Assembly (NCBI RefSeq): GCF_000233455.1
Contig: NZ_JH376424.1
Span: forward strand, 109,019-173,018
Source of the DNA: [Clostridium] citroniae WAL-17108
Lineage (GTDB): Bacteria; Bacillota; Clostridia; Lachnospirales; Lachnospiraceae
Reading direction: 5' to 3'
DNA: 64,000 nucleotides
Under the pieces are notes generated by a model. That model was not told the DNA's origin. It was given only the letters and a program-made list of their open reading frames with translations, and ran no database searches. The translations under genes and the position numbers were made by a program. Positions 8,850 through 18,810 of the stretch are shown piece after piece; the stretch's first letter is position 1; every line of letters begins with the position of its first letter.

Positions 8850-11800
8850 TGACAATGGAGGGCACCTCTTTTTGTGAAGGCTATATGGGAACTGCGTTTG
8901 ACAGCTTTCCCTGCGGTCTTTGTATCTGTCAGATCAAGGAGGGGCAGATACTGCCCGGATACTGCAACCCTGCTTTTTATGAGATCCTGGGCTGCTCCGG
9001 CAAAAAACGTCCGGATTCGGGACGGATGCTGGACTGGGACAGGGTCCATCCTGAGGATGCCGGCCTCCTGAAGGAAAAGCTGGCCAAGCTGATCCAAAGC
9101 AAAGGCAGGTTTACCCATACTTTCCGTCTGTTCCATCACAGGGAAAATGATTACCAGTGGATCCGGCTGGAGGGTTCCGCAAAACAGAAGGACAGCGGGG
9201 AACTTATGCTCTACGGGGTGTTAAACGATGTGAGCAGCCAGGTGAGGATGGAAAAGGAACTGGCCGGCGCCAAGGCGAAGATGGAGGATATCATCAACGC
9301 GATTCCTGGCGGTGTAGCTATTTACCGGGTGTCGGATATCTTTGATACGGTCTATTTTTCAGATGGTGTTCCGGCACTAACCGGTTATACGGTGGAAGAA
9401 TACCAGGGAATGATCAGGCAGGATGCGGCTGAGATGACCTATAAAGAGGATACGGCCATGGTGGTATCCAGGGCTTTGCAGGTGGTCCAAAGCAAAGGCG
9501 TGGATGAATTTGAGTTCCGCAAACAGCATCGGGACGGGCATATTGTATGGGTGCGGGTACAGATCAAATGGATCGGCGAAGACCAGGGATGCCCTTTGCT
9601 GCACTGCGTGTTCCACAACATTTCCGACCTTAAAAACACACAGATGGAAATGAACCATCTGATCAACTCCATTCCCGGAGGCATTGCCATATTCCGGAAA
9701 GAAAAGGATGTCTATGAAGCATCCTTTCTTTCCGATGGGGTCATTGCCCTGGCCGGCTATACACGGGATGAGTATGAAACCCTGATCCGGAGAGATGCCC
9801 TGGATGTTGTCTATGAGGCGGACCAGAAGAGGGTCCGAAACGCTGTGGATCACACGATCAGTAACGGCATGGTGCTGGATGTGTTTTACCGCATCCTCCA
9901 CAAGGACGGGCGGCTGGTCTGGATCCATATGAGCGGAAGGCGTATGGGACCGTTGGATGAAGACCCAAGGATCTATCTTGTGATCACGGGTATGTCCGCG
10001 GAGACACGGCTGTTCCAGACAATTGCCAATGAGATGGCGGATTCCATCTATGTGATCGACAGGGAGAATTATGATCTTCTGTATGTGAATGAAAATGAAG
10101 TCCTTTTTACGGATTCAAAAAACTGTGTGGGCCAGAAATGTTATGCGGCCCTTCATGGAAAGGCCAGTCCCTGCAGGTTCTGCACCTTAGGATCAGATAT
10201 GGAGGACGGCCGGGAACACGAGATGCGGGTGGAGGGCTCAGACCGCTTTTACGTGACCCGTTTTAAGGAGAGCGACTGGAATGGGATCCCGGCGTATATA
10301 AAGTATGTGCGGGATGTGACCCAGGAGGTGAAAACACGCAGGGAGAAGGAGCGGCTGGAAGAGTATTTCCAGACCGTGATCAAGAACCTGCCCGGCGGGA
10401 TTGCCGTTGTAAGGTGTGAGAAGGACGGCAAAATGATTCCTGAATATATGTCGGACGGATTTGCCGCTCTGACCTGTATGTCTCTGGAGCAGGCCTGGGC
10501 GCTCTACAGCCAGGATGCCCTGTCGGGTGTCCATCCCGATGACAGGGAACAGGTGGGTGACGATATAGCAGGGTTTATTAAACAGGGTGAAAGCAACTTT
10601 GAGATGGTATACCGTCTCCTGCGGGGGGACGGCACCTATGTCTGGGTCAAAAACACACTCAGCATGCTCCGCAGTGAGGGCGGTGAAAACCGGTTCTATG
10701 CGGTTTACCATGATGTGACAAAGGAGCGTGAAGAGCAGGAGCAGCTGCGCACGCAGTTTAAGGAACGGCTGATGCAGCATTACGGGACCACGGATCCCAA
10801 TGCACTGGTCATGGGCCACTGCAATATTACCCGTAACAGGATCATTGAGATCAGTGACCATACGGACTCCCATCTTCTGGAATCCTTCGGATATGACCGT
10901 GAGACCTTCTTCACCGGCCTTGCCGGTCTGGTGGAAGATGAAGCAGACCGCCGTCTCTTTCTGGATACTTATCTGAATGCGCCCGCCATGAAAGCCTTCC
11001 AGGAGAATGATACGGAGAAGATACTCCGGTGTTTTATCAGGCTGCCCAATGAAACCACCGGCCGGTACGTACAGTTTAAGGTGAATCTGGTAGATGCGCC
11101 TGACACGGGCGATGTGACGGGAATCCTGACAGTAACGGACATTACGGAACAGGTGATCAATGACAGGATCCTGCACCAGCTTTCCGTGACCAGCTACGAT
11201 TTTGTCATAGACCTGGACCTGGAGCAGGACACCTATAAGGTTCTGACCTGTAATGAGAACTCCAGCTGTCTTCCGAGCCGGTCAGGATGCCATTCAGGGC
11301 ATCTCAGCTATATGCTGGGGCAGGTGATCGTGCCCAAGGACAGGGAACAGTTTTTTAATTCCCTGGATCCGGGTGAGATCCGCAGGCGCCTGGAAAAAGA
11401 TGGGCCGTATACATTTTCATATTCCATCATGGATGAGAAACGGGATATCCGTACCAAGAATATGACAGTATCGGAGATAGACCTTCGCCTGGGCAGAGTC
11501 TGCCTTGTGCGCACGGATATAACGGATTCGGTGCGGGAGCAGCAGGGATTCCTGAACATTATGGCATACACCTTTGAACTGGTGGGGATCATCGATGTGT
11601 ACACCGGCCGACTGACCATGCATACACGCCAGACCGTGTTGGAGAACCTTCCGCCTTTTAAAATTGACGATTACGACAAGGCGACAGAGAAATTTGTAAG
11701 GCAGTATGATCCTGGTGAGGATAGGGATCATGCATTGAACCAGTTTAACCTGGAATATATTCTGCAGACGCTCGCATTAAAACCGGGTGGGTATGATTTT

Positions 11801-13129
11801 GTGTTTCCATACCATGGGGAGGACGGGATCCGCTATAAGCAGATCAATGTGCTGTGGGGGGATGAGAACCACCGCACCGTGTGCCTTGTCAGGGCGGATG
11901 TGACGGATATGCTGGCAGAGGAGCGCAGAAGGAAGAACGCCCTTGAGGAGGCTCTGTCCGTTGCCAGGGAGGCAAGCCAGGCTAAAAGTGATTTCCTCTC
12001 CACCATGAGCCACGATATCCGTACCCCTATGAATGCCATCATGGGCATGACGATGCTGGCCAAGGCCCATCTGGATGAGCGGGAGAGGGTGGAGGACTGC
12101 CTTCAGAAAATATCAGTCTCATCCAGCCATCTTTTGAGCCTGATCAACGACATCCTTGACATGAGCAAGATCGAGCAGTCTAAGATCAGCCTGAACCATA
12201 TGAAGATATCCATGTCCGGTCTGCTGGAAAAGCTGTCCGCCATCATGGAACCTCAGGCAAAGGCGGCGGGACTTACATTTACCATCCAAAGTAGGGGGAT
12301 TGAGCACGCTTATTATTACGGTGACAGCTTGCGTATGAACCAGATACTCATAAACCTTCTCAGCAATGCGGTCAAGTTTACTCCGGAAGGGGGTAGGGTG
12401 GATTTCCTGGCAGAGGAAGTAACACCGGTCAGGCCCCAGGGGTATGCCCGCTACCGTTTTACGGTGTCGGACACGGGGATCGGTATGAAGGAAGAGTTTT
12501 TATCCCATATTTTTGAACCCTTTACACGCAATACGGCGAGGGTGGAAGGTACAGGACTGGGACTTAGCATTACCAAGGGACTGGTAGATCTCATGGGAGG
12601 GGATATTTCCGTTGAGAGCAAGGTCCATATGGGCACTACATTCAGGGTTGAACTGGAATGTGAGTATGGGGACGGGGATGAAGCCGGCACGGAATCCTCA
12701 GGAGCGGGCCATGATGTGGCTGCACCGGACCAGATATTTGCAGGCCGCAGGTTCCTGATCGCTGAAGACAATGATATCAATGCCGAGATACTTTGCGAAC
12801 TGCTTAAGATGCAGGGGGCGCATTCGGATGTGACGGAGAACGGGGCTTTGGCATTAAATGCCTTCATGGACGCGGCCCCTGGCACCTATGACGCTGTCCT
12901 GATGGACATACGTATGCCCAAGATGAACGGATATGAGGCCGCCCAGGCCATCCGCAGGATGAAACGGGAGGACGCCGGGCAGATACCCATTATTGCCATG
13001 ACAGCCAATGCATTTTCCGAGGATGTGCAGGAATCGCTGGATGCGGGGATGAATGCGCATATCGCGAAACCCATTGACATGGAGATACTAAAAACAGTCC
13101 TCAGCCGTGCGTTAAAGGGGATTGTATAA
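8849..13129 (+). CDS. Large multi-PAS hybrid histidine kinase
   Basis: 1426 residues with no apparent signal peptide or membrane segment. I count about eight PAS-like sensor modules in series before residue 1020; two near-identical openings (NAIPGGVAIY, NSIPGGIAIF) suggest internal duplication. The fourth module has a SPCRFC motif near residue 445 that could bind metal or respond to redox. The kinase core has SHDIRTPMN with His1055, N-box Asn1173 (SNAVKF), DTGIGM and GTGLGLSIT. One receiver closes the protein with acceptor Asp1353 (LMDIRMPKMNG). The start overlaps the Hpt stop (TAATG); ATG 8855 is an alternative. It is the last gene of the relay operon. It probably integrates several cytoplasmic signals and phosphorylates the neighbouring Hpt protein; the ligands cannot be told from sequence. 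Confidence 0.93.
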   Translation: MTMEGTSFCEGYMGTAFDSFPCGLCICQIKEGQILPGYCNPAFYEILGCSGKKRPDSGRMLDWDRVHPEDAGLLKEKLAKLIQSKGRFTHTFRLFHHRENDYQWIRLEGSAKQKDSGELMLYGVLNDVSSQVRMEKELAGAKAKMEDIINAIPGGVAIYRVSDIFDTVYFSDGVPALTGYTVEEYQGMIRQDAAEMTYKEDTAMVVSRALQVVQSKGVDEFEFRKQHRDGHIVWVRVQIKWIGEDQGCPLLHCVFHNISDLKNTQMEMNHLINSIPGGIAIFRKEKDVYEASFLSDGVIALAGYTRDEYETLIRRDALDVVYEADQKRVRNAVDHTISNGMVLDVFYRILHKDGRLVWIHMSGRRMGPLDEDPRIYLVITGMSAETRLFQTIANEMADSIYVIDRENYDLLYVNENEVLFTDSKNCVGQKCYAALHGKASPCRFCTLGSDMEDGREHEMRVEGSDRFYVTRFKESDWNGIPAYIKYVRDVTQEVKTRREKERLEEYFQTVIKNLPGGIAVVRCEKDGKMIPEYMSDGFAALTCMSLEQAWALYSQDALSGVHPDDREQVGDDIAGFIKQGESNFEMVYRLLRGDGTYVWVKNTLSMLRSEGGENRFYAVYHDVTKEREEQEQLRTQFKERLMQHYGTTDPNALVMGHCNITRNRIIEISDHTDSHLLESFGYDRETFFTGLAGLVEDEADRRLFLDTYLNAPAMKAFQENDTEKILRCFIRLPNETTGRYVQFKVNLVDAPDTGDVTGILTVTDITEQVINDRILHQLSVTSYDFVIDLDLEQDTYKVLTCNENSSCLPSRSGCHSGHLSYMLGQVIVPKDREQFFNSLDPGEIRRRLEKDGPYTFSYSIMDEKRDIRTKNMTVSEIDLRLGRVCLVRTDITDSVREQQGFLNIMAYTFELVGIIDVYTGRLTMHTRQTVLENLPPFKIDDYDKATEKFVRQYDPGEDRDHALNQFNLEYILQTLALKPGGYDFVFPYHGEDGIRYKQINVLWGDENHRTVCLVRADVTDMLAEERRRKNALEEALSVAREASQAKSDFLSTMSHDIRTPMNAIMGMTMLAKAHLDERERVEDCLQKISVSSSHLLSLINDILDMSKIEQSKISLNHMKISMSGLLEKLSAIMEPQAKAAGLTFTIQSRGIEHAYYYGDSLRMNQILINLLSNAVKFTPEGGRVDFLAEEVTPVRPQGYARYRFTVSDTGIGMKEEFLSHIFEPFTRNTARVEGTGLGLSITKGLVDLMGGDISVESKVHMGTTFRVELECEYGDGDEAGTESSGAGHDVAAPDQIFAGRRFLIAEDNDINAEILCELLKMQGAHSDVTENGALALNAFMDAAPGTYDAVLMDIRMPKMNGYEAAQAIRRMKREDAGQIPIIAMTANAFSEDVQESLDAGMNAHIAKPIDMEILKTVLSRALKGIV

Positions 13130-13167
13130 ATATCCGAACATTATCTTCGATTTTACTCTTTTAAATA

Positions 13168-13196
13168 TTGACTTTTAATTAACAAAATGAGATAAT
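13168..13196 (+). promoter_or_regulatory. Predicted sigma-A promoter of pckA
   Basis: TTGACT (13168-13173) and GATAAT (13191-13196) are separated by 17 bases, about 40 bases before the pckA start. The region is AT-rich. Confidence 0.75.
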
Positions 13197-13236
13197 GAGA
13201 AGGATTTCGATAAAATGAAAGAGAGGATAATGAAAG

Positions 13237-14841
13237 ATGGCAAATGTTGATTTGAGTCAGTATGGAATTACCGGAACTACAGAAATTGTTTACAATCCTT
13301 CTTTTGAAATGTTGTTTGAAGAAGAGACAAAACCCGAACTGGAGGGCTATGAGAAGGGACAGGTAAGTGAACTCGGTGCCGTTAACGTTATGACCGGTAT
13401 TTACACAGGACGTTCACCTAAGGACAAGTTCATTGTCATGGACGAGAATTCCAAGGACACCGTATGGTGGACATCTGATGAATATAAGAATGATAACCAT
13501 CCGGCCAGCCAGGAAGCCTGGGATACGGTAAAAAAGATCGCTCTGGAAGAACTTTCCAACAAAAGACTGTTTGTTGTAGACGCATTCTGCGGAGCAAACA
13601 AGGACACCCGTATGGCAATCCGTTTTATTGTTGAGGTTGCATGGCAGGCTCATTTCGTTAAGAATATGTTTATCCAGCCAACCGCTGAGGAGCTGGAGAA
13701 CTTTAAGCCGGATTTCGTTGTTTACAATGCTTCCAAGGCAAAAGTAGAGAACTACAAGGAGCTGGGCCTGAATTCAGAGACAGCCGCCATGTTCAATATC
13801 ACCAGCCGCGAGCAGGTTATTGTCAACACATGGTACGGCGGTGAGATGAAGAAGGGCATGTTCTCCATGATGAACTACTTCCTGCCGTTAAAGGGCATTG
13901 CTTCCATGCACTGTTCTGCCAATACCGACTTAAACGGCGAGAATACCGCTATTTTCTTCGGACTTTCCGGAACAGGCAAGACCACTCTTTCAACAGATCC
14001 CAAGCGTCTTCTCATCGGAGATGATGAGCACGGCTGGGATGACAACGGCGTGTTTAACTTTGAGGGCGGATGCTATGCCAAGGTTATCAATCTTGACAAA
14101 GATTCTGAGCCCGATATCTACAATGCGATCAAGCGCAATGCTCTTTTAGAGAACGTTACCCTTGATGCTGACGGAAAGATCGACTTTGATGATAAGAGCG
14201 TGACAGAGAACACACGTGTATCTTACCCGATCGACCATATTGAGAAGATCGTACGTCCGGTTTCCGCTGCTCCTGCTGCAAAGGATGTTATCTTCCTGTC
14301 AGCAGATGCATTCGGCGTGCTTCCTCCAGTATCCATCCTGACACCGGAGCAGACACAGTATTACTTCCTGTCCGGCTTTACAGCAAAGCTTGCCGGTACA
14401 GAGCGTGGGATCACAGAGCCGACTCCTACCTTCTCAGCTTGTTTCGGACAGGCATTCCTGGAACTGCATCCAACCAAGTATGCAGAGGAGCTTGTTAAGA
14501 GAATGGAGAAGAGCGGCGCAAAGGCATACCTTGTGAACACCGGCTGGAACGGCACCGGAAAGCGTATCTCCATCCGCGACACCCGCGGCATCATTGATGC
14601 GATCCTGGACGGCTCCATTGCCAAGGCACCTACAAAGCAGCTTCCATACTTTAATTTTGAGATTCCTACCGAGCTTCCAGGCGTAGATCCTGCAATCCTT
14701 GATCCACGCGATACCTACAGCGAAGTTTCCCAGTGGGAGACCAAGGCTCAGGATCTGGCACAGCGTTTTGTGAAGAACTTTGCTAAGTACGAGGGCAATG
14801 CAGCAGGAAAAGCATTAGTATCCGCAGGTCCTCAGTTATAA
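13237..14841 (+). CDS. pckA: ATP-dependent phosphoenolpyruvate carboxykinase
   Basis: PckA interconverts oxaloacetate plus ATP and phosphoenolpyruvate plus ADP and CO2. In anaerobes it can run in either direction, for gluconeogenesis or for CO2-fixing fermentation to C4 acids. The 534-residue length is typical of the ATP-type enzyme. Visible motifs include the nucleotide P-loop GLSGTGKTT at residues 242-250, the metal/substrate motif GDDEHGWDD, and [10 protein letters not shown] near the N-terminus. Codon use is strongly biased, consistent with high expression. It is a single-gene unit with its own promoter, GAGAGGA ribosome site and a terminator-like hairpin downstream. Confidence 0.97.
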   Translation: MANVDLSQYGITGTTEIVYNPSFEMLFEEETKPELEGYEKGQVSELGAVNVMTGIYTGRSPKDKFIVMDENSKDTVWWTSDEYKNDNHPASQEAWDTVKKIALEELSNKRLFVVDAFCGANKDTRMAIRFIVEVAWQAHFVKNMFIQPTAEELENFKPDFVVYNASKAKVENYKELGLNSETAAMFNITSREQVIVNTWYGGEMKKGMFSMMNYFLPLKGIASMHCSANTDLNGENTAIFFGLSGTGKTTLSTDPKRLLIGDDEHGWDDNGVFNFEGGCYAKVINLDKDSEPDIYNAIKRNALLENVTLDADGKIDFDDKSVTENTRVSYPIDHIEKIVRPVSAAPAAKDVIFLSADAFGVLPPVSILTPEQTQYYFLSGFTAKLAGTERGITEPTPTFSACFGQAFLELHPTKYAEELVKRMEKSGAKAYLVNTGWNGTGKRISIRDTRGIIDAILDGSIAKAPTKQLPYFNFEIPTELPGVDPAILDPRDTYSEVSQWETKAQDLAQRFVKNFAKYEGNAAGKALVSAGPQL

Positions 14842-14893
14842 TCAGTTATAAATTTCAGCTATCATATTGACATTAGACTCTTTGTCGACAGTT

Positions 14894-14927
14894 GGGGCAG
14901 GATTTGAGAAAATCCTGCCCCTATTTG
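14894..14927 (+). terminator. Terminator hairpin after pckA
   Basis: An 11-bp perfect stem, GGGGCAGGATT (14894-14904) with AATCCTGCCCC (14911-14921), has a six-base loop and a short, imperfect T-rich tail (TATTTGT). Confidence 0.78.
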
Positions 14928-15257
14928 TATGATGAGAGCCTTTTTTATAATTTTCACAATCCTGTATTGACCTGTGTTCCGGGGGGGGGGGGAGCGCATT
15001 ATTGTAGCCATCTATTATAAGACCAACAATATCTATTCCCTTTTTCCCGCAAAGGGATATCTGATAAAAACAGACACTATGCCCCCTTCCCGGAGGCCTA
15101 TAGCAGGGCCTTGGGAAACAACGGGTATCAAGGCCCGGACCTTGCTCAAGAACATACTAATTGCACAAACTGCATAAATCACTTCCAAAATCGGTTTGTT
15201 CATTATTGACAAATATACTAAAATAAAATCACACAAATTGATTGGGAGGTACAAGAA
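14928..15257 (+). other. Non-coding leader region before the ABC importer operon, with one hairpin
   Basis: No credible gene is seen here. It contains the G12 tract and an 8-bp stem, GGGCCTTG (15106-15113) with CAAGGCCC (15129-15136), that could be a transcript structure or regulator site. A possible promoter is TTGTTC (15196-15201) with TAAAAT (15219-15224), 17 bases apart; a better -35, TTGACA at 15206-15211, lacks a properly spaced -10. GGGAGG at 15243-15248 serves the binding-protein start. Confidence 0.4.
14981..14992 (+). repeat. Homopolymeric G12 tract
   Basis: Twelve consecutive G residues in a non-coding region between the pckA terminator and the ABC operon. Such tracts are prone to slipped-strand length change and also to sequencing or assembly error. 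Confidence 0.9.
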
Positions 15258-16949
15258 ATGCAGAAAAGATGGGGCAGAAATTTGTTAAAGCGTGTAATGG
15301 CAGTGACATTGGCGGCATCCATGGCAGTTTCTCTGGCAGCCTGTGGCGGCGGGGGAGCCGCGGCGAAGACGTCAGAGGCGGGAAGTGCTCCGGAAGATAA
15401 CAAGGAGCAGGCGGCCGCGGCTTCGTCCGAAGCCCCCACGGCGGAAGCGGGGCGGAGGACAACGGCTGACTCGGACGGGCGCTACGAAAAGGTGACGGTT
15501 GCGCTTTCCAGTGATCCTCAGGACCTTGCGCCGTATACATGGGCCGGGGATCACAGCAAACAGTATATTTACTACAATATTTACGAGGCGCTCTTTGATT
15601 TCAGGGGAGGCGAGTATGTTCCGATCATGGCAAAGGAGTATGAGAACGTGGATGAGACTCACACCAGGGTGACGCTGTATGACAACATCTACGATGCAGC
15701 CGGCAACCAGATCAAGGCCCAGGACGTGGTTTTTTCCGTTGGGCTGATCGTGGATTCGGGAAATGCAGTAAAATATGATATCTTTGACAGTGTAAAGGCA
15801 GTCAATGACTATACTGTGGAGTATACATGGACAGGTCCTGTTAAGCAGGTGGGAGCTTTGGAGTGGCCGTGGTGCCGCACCATGATCGTTTCGCAGAAAT
15901 CCTACGAGGAGATCGGAGGCTTTGCGGACAAGCCTGTCGGCACTGGTCCGTACACGGTCAGCGAGTATGTATCCGGTTCCCATCTGACCCTGGTGGCCAA
16001 TGACAAATACTGGCAGTCTGAAGAACTTAGAGACGCGAACCACAAGGCAAATGTACAGACCATTGAGTATGATATTATTGCCGAGGCGTCCCAGCATGTC
16101 ATTGCTCTCAGTACGGACCAGATCCAGTATTCACAGGCAGTTCCTGCAGAGAACCTGGCCGACTTTGCAGAGGGAGGGCAGTATGCGGACCGTTACGGTG
16201 TGTTTGTAACCCAGGGATCTGAGATGTACGTACTGATTCCCAACTGTACGGAAGGCGGTCTTATGAGCGATGTCAACCTGAGAAAGGCCATTTTCTATGC
16301 ACTGGACAACAATGCGATCGCGGCAGCTACCGGCACATGTATTGCGGCCAAGGCGTTCGGAACCCCGTTCTTTGACGATTACGATCCGGCATGGGAGAAC
16401 ACGGAGACATACATGAATACATATGACCTGGAGAAGGCCAAGGAATATCTGGGCAAGTCCGGCTATAACGGGGAAACCATCTCCCTGGAAGGATTTAACC
16501 GGGAAGACTTAAAGAGCATCATGACCATGATCCAGGCCCTGCTTTTACAGGCCGGAATCAATGTGGAGATCAATTCCAAGGAAAGCGCGCTGGTGCAGTC
16601 CGATGTGAATAATCCAAAAGCCTGGGATCTGCTGCTGTGGAATCCCGGCGGCGGCACACAGGTGGGAGAGTGGAACCGGCCCATCAATTACAATGAGTTC
16701 GGAACCGGTTTCAATATGGCATTTTTACATGATGATACACTGCAGGAGCTGTTTGAGACAGCCAACACGGCAGAGGGACACAACAAGGAAAACATGGCCA
16801 AGGTCCATGATTACATTGTGGAGAACGCGTATTATCATGCGCTGTGCATGCCGAAGATGAACGCGGTGTACAGCAAAGAGTTTGCAAACCTGGTGTACCG
16901 CGAGAGTGAATTCCTTCTTCCGGGAGCATGCGACTATTATTTGGATTAA
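15258..16949 (+). CDS. ABC transporter substrate-binding lipoprotein, peptide/nickel (SBP_bac_5) family
   Basis: A 563-residue extracytoplasmic solute-binding protein. The basic and hydrophobic N-terminus ends in a lipobox, LAAC, with Cys29 as the predicted lipid-modified residue, followed by a low-complexity Ala/Glu/Ser linker to about residue 70. The mature part has SBP family 5 features (DPQDLAPYTW at the start, a PVGTGPYTV-type strand and the large two-lobe architecture). This family binds oligopeptides, nickel chelates, glycosides or other small molecules, so the ligand is open. GGGAGG precedes the start. The gene heads an operon encoding both permeases, both ATPases, an alpha/beta hydrolase and an SDR protein, so the ligand is probably processed by those enzymes. 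Confidence 0.93.
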   Translation: MQKRWGRNLLKRVMAVTLAASMAVSLAACGGGGAAAKTSEAGSAPEDNKEQAAAASSEAPTAEAGRRTTADSDGRYEKVTVALSSDPQDLAPYTWAGDHSKQYIYYNIYEALFDFRGGEYVPIMAKEYENVDETHTRVTLYDNIYDAAGNQIKAQDVVFSVGLIVDSGNAVKYDIFDSVKAVNDYTVEYTWTGPVKQVGALEWPWCRTMIVSQKSYEEIGGFADKPVGTGPYTVSEYVSGSHLTLVANDKYWQSEELRDANHKANVQTIEYDIIAEASQHVIALSTDQIQYSQAVPAENLADFAEGGQYADRYGVFVTQGSEMYVLIPNCTEGGLMSDVNLRKAIFYALDNNAIAAATGTCIAAKAFGTPFFDDYDPAWENTETYMNTYDLEKAKEYLGKSGYNGETISLEGFNREDLKSIMTMIQALLLQAGINVEINSKESALVQSDVNNPKAWDLLLWNPGGGTQVGEWNRPINYNEFGTGFNMAFLHDDTLQELFETANTAEGHNKENMAKVHDYIVENAYYHALCMPKMNAVYSKEFANLVYRESEFLLPGACDYYLD

Positions 16950-16964
16950 CCTGTAAAAATCGGA

Positions 16965-17933
16965 GTGAATCATATGGGAAAATATATATTAAAGAGACTG
17001 CTCTGGATGATCGTAATTGTGCTTGGAACGGCATTTATCATATTTACTATCCTGTATTTTACCCCCGGCGACCCTGCTGTTGTGATCGCCGGAGGAAATG
17101 CCTCCGCGTCCGATATCGCTCTCATGCGGACAAAGATGGGGATCGACCGGCCGTATCCGGCACAGCTGGGAAGCTATTTCTACAATACATTTATCCGGAT
17201 GGATTTCGGGAATTCCTGGGTTTACGACAAACCTGTTTACCAGGAAATGCTGGTGCGCCTGCCGCGTACCATCCTGATCGGCGTCAGCGCCATGGTGCTG
17301 AACCTGGGACTGGGCCTGTATCTTGGGATCTTTGCGGCGACCCACGAGGGCAGATGGCAGGATTCCCTGACCATGGCCATTGCCATGATTTTCATCTCCT
17401 GCCCGGATTTCTGGGTGGCTCTGATGATGATCCTTCTGTTCTCGGCAAAGCTGGGCTGGCTTCCCTCCTACGGAATCGGAGGCCCCCAGTATTATGTAAT
17501 GCCTATCATATGCAGCGCCCTGGGCGGCATCGCGGTCAATGCGCGCCAGACCAGGGCCAGTATGCTGGGGGTATTCCGCGAGGATTACATTACCACGGCA
17601 AGGGCCAAGGGCCAGCATGAGAAAATGGTCGTTTTAAAGCACATGCTTCCCAATGCGCTGATGCCCATCATCACATCCATCGGCGCCGGGTTTGCAAGAA
17701 TCGTGGCCGGGTCCGCTGTGATAGAAAGCGTGTTTTCCGTTCCCGGCGTGGGACTTTATATGCTGAATGCGATCAACATGCGGGATTATCCGGTAGTCAG
17801 GGCCTGCGTACTGTTCTTTGCGGTCTTCACAGCCCTGGTTATGCTGGCGGTGGACCTGATTTATGCACTCATTGACCCGAGAATCAAGGCTCAGTATTCG
17901 GGCGTGAAAAAGAGAAAGGCGGTCAAGGCATGA
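16965..17933 (+). CDS. ABC transporter permease, DppB/OppB type
   Basis: A 322-residue inner-membrane permease with the usual DppB plan: a first helix right at the N-terminus (LLWMIVIVLGTAFIIFTIL), a long extracellular segment containing TPGDPA, then five further helices. The cytoplasmic coupling loop that docks on the ATPases is visible near residues 205-225 (ARAKGQHEKMVVLKHMLPNA). It begins 15 bases after the binding-protein stop with GGAGTGA as ribosome site, and its stop overlaps the next permease by four bases, so the two permeases are translationally coupled. It forms the heterodimeric channel with the next gene product. Confidence 0.95.
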   Translation: MNHMGKYILKRLLWMIVIVLGTAFIIFTILYFTPGDPAVVIAGGNASASDIALMRTKMGIDRPYPAQLGSYFYNTFIRMDFGNSWVYDKPVYQEMLVRLPRTILIGVSAMVLNLGLGLYLGIFAATHEGRWQDSLTMAIAMIFISCPDFWVALMMILLFSAKLGWLPSYGIGGPQYYVMPIICSALGGIAVNARQTRASMLGVFREDYITTARAKGQHEKMVVLKHMLPNALMPIITSIGAGFARIVAGSAVIESVFSVPGVGLYMLNAINMRDYPVVRACVLFFAVFTALVMLAVDLIYALIDPRIKAQYSGVKKRKAVKA

Positions 17934-18793
17934 AAATGAATCAAACAGGCGAATCATCACTTTTTGCAGAGACATTTACAAGAATCTGGAAAAATAAGGG
18001 TTCCAGGGTGGGAATGGTCCTGCTGGCCCTCATTGTCCTGTCATGTGCAGCCGCATCCATGATCGCGCCTTACGGCGTAAATGAAATGGATCTGGCGGGT
18101 ATGTTTGGGACGCCGTCCCTTAAGCATATATTCGGGACAGACGCAATGGGACGCGACCTGTTCAGCCGCCTTCTCTACGGGGGAAGGTATTCCCTGGCCC
18201 TGGGAATCTGCGCCGCAGTGTTCAGCGCGGTGCTGGGATGCCTGATCGGCTGTATCGCCGGATATTTCGGCGGCAGGACGGAGACTCTGATCATGCGTTT
18301 TCTGGACATCTGGTCCAGCCTTCCGAGTATGCTGTTGTGCATCCTCATTTCAGCTGTGCTGGGCGCGGGATTCTTCCATACGGTGCTGGCCCTGGCCATT
18401 GGAAATGTGCCCATTGACGTGCGCCTGATCCGGGGGCAGATTCTCTCGGAGCGCTCCAAGGATTACCTGGAGGCGGCCCAGTCCATCAACTGTTCCCATC
18501 TAAGCATTATGTTCCGCCACATCCTGCCAAACGTGGTATCCCCGGTGATCGTGGACGCCACCATGAATATCGGCATGAACATCACCATGGCGGCGGCCCT
18601 GTCCTACATCGGCCTGGGAGTCCAGCCGCCCACGCCGGAATGGGGCGCCATGCTGGCGGATGCCAGAACCCATATACTGAATTACCCGCATTTGATCATG
18701 TTCCCCGGAATTGTCATTGCGCTGACCGTGCTGGCTATCAATCTGATCGGTGACGGACTGCGCGATGCCATGGACCCGAAGCTTCGCAGTTGA
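17930..18793 (+). CDS. ABC transporter permease, DppC/OppC type
   Basis: A 287-residue permease with an N-terminal helix at about 26-47, followed by the DppC hallmark segment HIFGTDAMGRDLFSRLLYGGR and five more helices. The coupling motif EAAQSINCSHLSIMFRHILPN lies near residues 182-202. ATGA overlaps the stop of the DppB-type gene; ATG 17936 is an alternative start. Its stop lies in the ribosome-site region of the next ATPase gene. With the upstream permease it forms the membrane channel of the importer. Confidence 0.95.
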   Translation: MKMNQTGESSLFAETFTRIWKNKGSRVGMVLLALIVLSCAAASMIAPYGVNEMDLAGMFGTPSLKHIFGTDAMGRDLFSRLLYGGRYSLALGICAAVFSAVLGCLIGCIAGYFGGRTETLIMRFLDIWSSLPSMLLCILISAVLGAGFFHTVLALAIGNVPIDVRLIRGQILSERSKDYLEAAQSINCSHLSIMFRHILPNVVSPVIVDATMNIGMNITMAAALSYIGLGVQPPTPEWGAMLADARTHILNYPHLIMFPGIVIALTVLAINLIGDGLRDAMDPKLRS

Positions 18794-18810
18794 AAGGAGT
18801 GTTTAAGAAA

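Noticed and set aside
14974-15177. A 67-codon frame that begins in front of the G12 tract
   Set aside because: No ribosome site, no similarity that I recognise, and it would be frameshifted by any change in the G run.
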